A DNA stretch of 64,000 nt from UBA8437 sp963582065 (GTDB lineage Bacteria; Planctomycetota; Planctomycetia; Planctomycetales; Planctomycetaceae): contig CAUZRQ010000016.1 of the NCBI GenBank assembly GCA_963582065.1, forward strand, positions 1 through 64,000, in the 5' to 3' direction. Shown in pieces: positions 61,507-64,000 of this stretch. The translations under genes and the position numbers were made by a program. Position 1 is the stretch's first letter. Every line of letters starts with the position of its first letter. The notes beneath the pieces are model-generated. The model ran no database searches and was not told where the DNA came from. It was given only the letters and a program-made list of their open reading frames with translations.

Positions 61507-64000
61507 ATGCCCTTCACTGCCCGTTGCCAACTGCTGTTGCTGTTGCTGTTGCTGGCTCGACCGGGCGTCGCTGCCGACTGGCCGATGTGGCGACACGACG
61601 CGAGTCGTTCCTCCAGTACTCCCGAATCACTCGCCCCGGTCCTTCATCGGCAGTGGACACGGCACCTGCCCAAGCTCCAGGGGGCATGGCTCGACCAGGA
61701 CCAGTTGACCACCGACTCCGTCTACCAGCCGATCGCCGCTGGTGGCCTGCTGCTGATCGGGTCATCCCACGACGACAGCCTGACCGCCTGGGACCTGGCC
61801 ACCGGCGTCCCCCGCTGGCGGTTCTACACCGACGGGCCGATCCGCTACGCACCGGCTGCCGCCGACGGCCGCGTCTACCTGGTCGCCGATGACGGCTGCC
61901 TGTACTGCCTGGAGCTGGCCACCGGCAAACAGGTGTTCCGTGTCCAGGCGGCACCGCGTGACCAGCGGGTGCTGGGCAACAGCCGGTTGATTTCGGCGTG
62001 GCCGGCTCGAGGTGGGCCGGTGCTGGCCGACGGACAGGTCTATTTCGCCGCCAGCATCTGGCCGTTCATGGGCATCTTCATCCAGGCCGTCGATGCCCAG
62101 GCCGGGACGGTGACCTGGCGGAACGACGGCACCGGCTCGACCTACATCCTGCAGCCACACAACAGTCCTGCCTTCGCCGGCCTGGCCCCACAGGGATACC
62201 TGGCCGCATCCGGAGACGCATTGATCGTCCCCAACGGCCGCAGCGTGCCGGCCAGGCTGAATCGAAAGACGGGACAACTCGAGTATTTCCACCTGTCCCT
62301 GCACCGTCGCAGCGGCGGAGACCAGGTTGCCATCGCCGGCAAGGTGTTCCTCAACGGCGGCGCCGCGTTCGACCTGCAAACCGGCCTCGGGATCATCCAG
62401 CTGGACGGGAGCCGCTGCCCGGTGCTCGCCGACGGACTGGCCTTCACCGGCGGCAACCAGATCACCGCGATCGACGTGGACCATCCCGAGGTGACCGTCA
62501 CCGTGAACAAGAAGGGCAACGAACAGACCTCGGTGACGTTCCCGAAAAGATGGACGGCATCGATCAAGTGCGACCTGTTCCTGAAAGCCGGATCCCGTCT
62601 CTACGGCAGCCGCGACCGCAAGCTGATGGCGATCGACCTGCCGGAGAACCAGCGTGCGGCAAAGCTCGCCTGGTCCCAACCGCTCGAAGGTGTCTCGGCC
62701 GAGGGTTCGATCGCCAGCATGCTCGTCGCCGACGGTCGCCTGGTGGTGGTGACCACCGAGGGAGCAATCTCCTGCTACGGGGCCGACAAGGTCGAGAGCC
62801 CCGTCGAGTTCGCCCTGCCGACGAAAACGTCGCTCGCTGACAACCACCCTTGGGTCAAGGCCGCCGGAATTCTGACCGAAACGGTCTCATCCCCAACCGG
62901 CGGCATCGCCGTCGTCCTGGGCCTGGACAACGGCCACCTGATGCGTGGACTGGCGCATCATCCGAAGTGGCAGGTGATCGGCATCGACGGTGATGCCGGG
63001 CGTGTCGACCGGATTCGTCGCAGCCTGGACGCGGCCGGGGTGCCACGAAATCGGGTCGCTGTGCACCACGCCGATCCCCTTACCATCGGGTTGCCTCCCT
63101 ACCTGGCCCACCTGGTCACCACCGAGAACCTCGGGGCGTCCGGGTTCGACAGGACCGAGCGATTCGCCGCACAGGTCTTCGGCGTGCTGCGGCCCTACGG
63201 GGGCCGTGCCCTGCTGCCGCTCTCCAACGCCCAGCACGCCCGACTGGCCGCCGCGGTGGCCGGGGAACGCTGTCCTGGACACCGCCTGGCTGCGGCCGAC
63301 GGACAGACCACCCTGACCCGCCCGGGTCCCCTGCCCGGCTCGGCCTCCTGGACCCACCAGTACGCCGACGTGGGCAACACCTCGGTCTCCAACGACGACC
63401 GAGTCAAGGCTCCGCTGGGGCTGCTGTGGTTCGGCGGAAGCTCCAACCGCACCATCCTGCCGCGGCACGGTCACGGCCCGACCGAACAGGTGGTCGGGGG
63501 CCGGCTGTTCATCGAGGGACCCGACCTGATGCGGGCCGTCGATGTCTACACCGGGCGAGTGCTCTGGGAGGTCTCGCTGCCGGGTGTCGGGCAGGCCTTC
63601 AACTTCACCGGTCACCAGCCCGGAGCCAACGCCACCGGCAGCAACTACGTCAGCGTCGAAGACGCCGTCTACATCGCCTACCAATCCCGTTGCGTCAAAC
63701 TGGATTCGGCCACCGGGGAGGTGATTGCCGAGTTTCCTCTGCCGGCACTCGGCGACGGAGCCAAGCCGAAATGGGGCTACATCGCCGTCACCGGTGACCT
63801 GCTGATCGCCGGGGCCGAACCACTGGTGTACGAGGGGAAGCGGGTCGGCAGCAACACCCACGACGGCACCACCAGCCGTTACCTGGTCGTGATGGACCGA
63901 CACGACGGCAAGGTGCTCTGGACCCGCGAGGCCCACTACGCGTTCGGCCACAACGCGATCGTCGCCAGCAACGACCTGCTGTACGCGATCGACCGGCTGC
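61507..64000 (+). CDS. Secreted PQQ-type beta-propeller protein with an inserted methyltransferase-like domain (partial, runs off right end)
   Basis: About 831 residues are visible from the ATG at 61507, with no stop before the window ends. A Sec signal (QLLLLLLLLARPGVAADWPM) precedes quinoprotein-like repeats: LLLIGSSHDDSLTAWDLATG, VYLVADDGCLYCLELATGKQ, VYFAASIWPFMGIFIQAVDA and GRLVVVTTEGAISCYGADK. Residues about 458-590 form a Rossmann-like unit with SAM-methyltransferase motif I character: GIAVVLGLDNGHLMRGLAHH, WQVIGIDGDAGRVDRIRRSL, NRVAVHHADPL and AAQVFGVLRPYGGRALLPL. Propeller repeats then resume (LMRAVDVYTGRVLWEVSLPG; VYIAYQSRCVKLDSATGEVI; YLVVMDRHDGKVLWTREAHY). The protein follows the ABC ATPase and is likely in its operon. 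Confidence 0.88.
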   Translation, partial: MPFTARCQLLLLLLLLARPGVAADWPMWRHDASRSSSTPESLAPVLHRQWTRHLPKLQGAWLDQDQLTTDSVYQPIAAGGLLLIGSSHDDSLTAWDLATGVPRWRFYTDGPIRYAPAAADGRVYLVADDGCLYCLELATGKQVFRVQAAPRDQRVLGNSRLISAWPARGGPVLADGQVYFAASIWPFMGIFIQAVDAQAGTVTWRNDGTGSTYILQPHNSPAFAGLAPQGYLAASGDALIVPNGRSVPARLNRKTGQLEYFHLSLHRRSGGDQVAIAGKVFLNGGAAFDLQTGLGIIQLDGSRCPVLADGLAFTGGNQITAIDVDHPEVTVTVNKKGNEQTSVTFPKRWTASIKCDLFLKAGSRLYGSRDRKLMAIDLPENQRAAKLAWSQPLEGVSAEGSIASMLVADGRLVVVTTEGAISCYGADKVESPVEFALPTKTSLADNHPWVKAAGILTETVSSPTGGIAVVLGLDNGHLMRGLAHHPKWQVIGIDGDAGRVDRIRRSLDAAGVPRNRVAVHHADPLTIGLPPYLAHLVTTENLGASGFDRTERFAAQVFGVLRPYGGRALLPLSNAQHARLAAAVAGERCPGHRLAAADGQTTLTRPGPLPGSASWTHQYADVGNTSVSNDDRVKAPLGLLWFGGSSNRTILPRHGHGPTEQVVGGRLFIEGPDLMRAVDVYTGRVLWEVSLPGVGQAFNFTGHQPGANATGSNYVSVEDAVYIAYQSRCVKLDSATGEVIAEFPLPALGDGAKPKWGYIAVTGDLLIAGAEPLVYEGKRVGSNTHDGTTSRYLVVMDRHDGKVLWTREAHYAFGHNAIVASNDLLYAIDRL

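Overview
The window is a GC-rich chromosomal segment that looks like a planctomycete (phylum Planctomycetota). It carries protein families typical of that phylum: a Tat-exported DUF1501 protein, a large DUF1549/DUF1553 cytochrome-like protein paired with a c-type cytochrome/WD40 protein, a DUF1573 secreted protein, a PmoA-family (DUF6807) protein, an FG-GAP repeat protein, and a PQQ-type propeller protein with a methyltransferase-like insert. I cannot assign genus or species. I saw no rRNA, tRNA, CRISPR array, insertion sequence or prophage gene. Coding density is high, and most long antisense reading frames are GC-driven shadows.

Layout. 1-5,900: a partial ThDP enzyme, then a plus-strand run of a Tat-exported unknown, an esterase, an SMP-30-like lactonase and an FAD-dependent dehydrogenase. 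5,900-13,400: a minus-strand run of a short UvrC, a GCS2 carboxylate-amine ligase, an M20 amidohydrolase and a D-hydroxyacid dehydrogenase, then DUF1501 and DUF1573 proteins with recognisable promoters. 13,600-19,100: a thioredoxin/NHL protein, then the translation cluster rpsB-tsf-pyrH-frr. 19,100-21,000 (minus): yidD, rnpA, a small membrane protein and a DnaJ-like chaperone. 21,000-25,800: a MacB/FtsX-type ABC permease and ATPase, a thioredoxin-like lipoprotein with an in-frame UGA at its redox-active position (candidate selenoprotein), and hslVU. 25,800-36,300: membrane and SGNH-like proteins, a lipoprotein, carB, a PmoA-family protein with an Ala/Lys repeat tail, aspS and a cysteine desulfurase. 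36,400-47,600: an amidase lipoprotein, an FG-GAP protein, an SppA-like peptidase, secreted unknowns, bioD, a zinc-ribbon membrane protein with a heptad repeat, and a GH57-like protein whose catalytic residues look lost. 47,700-57,700: aldo/keto reductase, DUF1549 protein, cytochrome/WD40 protein, nitrilase-family hydrolase, 2Fe-2S ferredoxin, pepA, a DHDPS-family protein and an ABC ATPase. 58,000-64,000: a four-gene plus-strand run of a membrane-anchored unknown, an FtsX permease, an ABC ATPase and the PQQ/methyltransferase protein, which runs off the right end.

The most notable item is at 23,116-23,691 (minus). Two open segments of a TlpA-like lipoprotein lie in one frame, separated by a single TGA. 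That TGA is exactly where the first cysteine of the CxxC active site belongs (U-G-G-C), and two strong hairpins follow it directly. This is the expected architecture of a bacterial selenoprotein gene; a nonsense mutation of a Cys codon is the main alternative. Other items worth a second look are the UvrC without its C-terminal helix-hairpin-helix, the degenerate GH57, SGNH and alpha/beta-hydrolase proteins, and the propeller/methyltransferase chimera.
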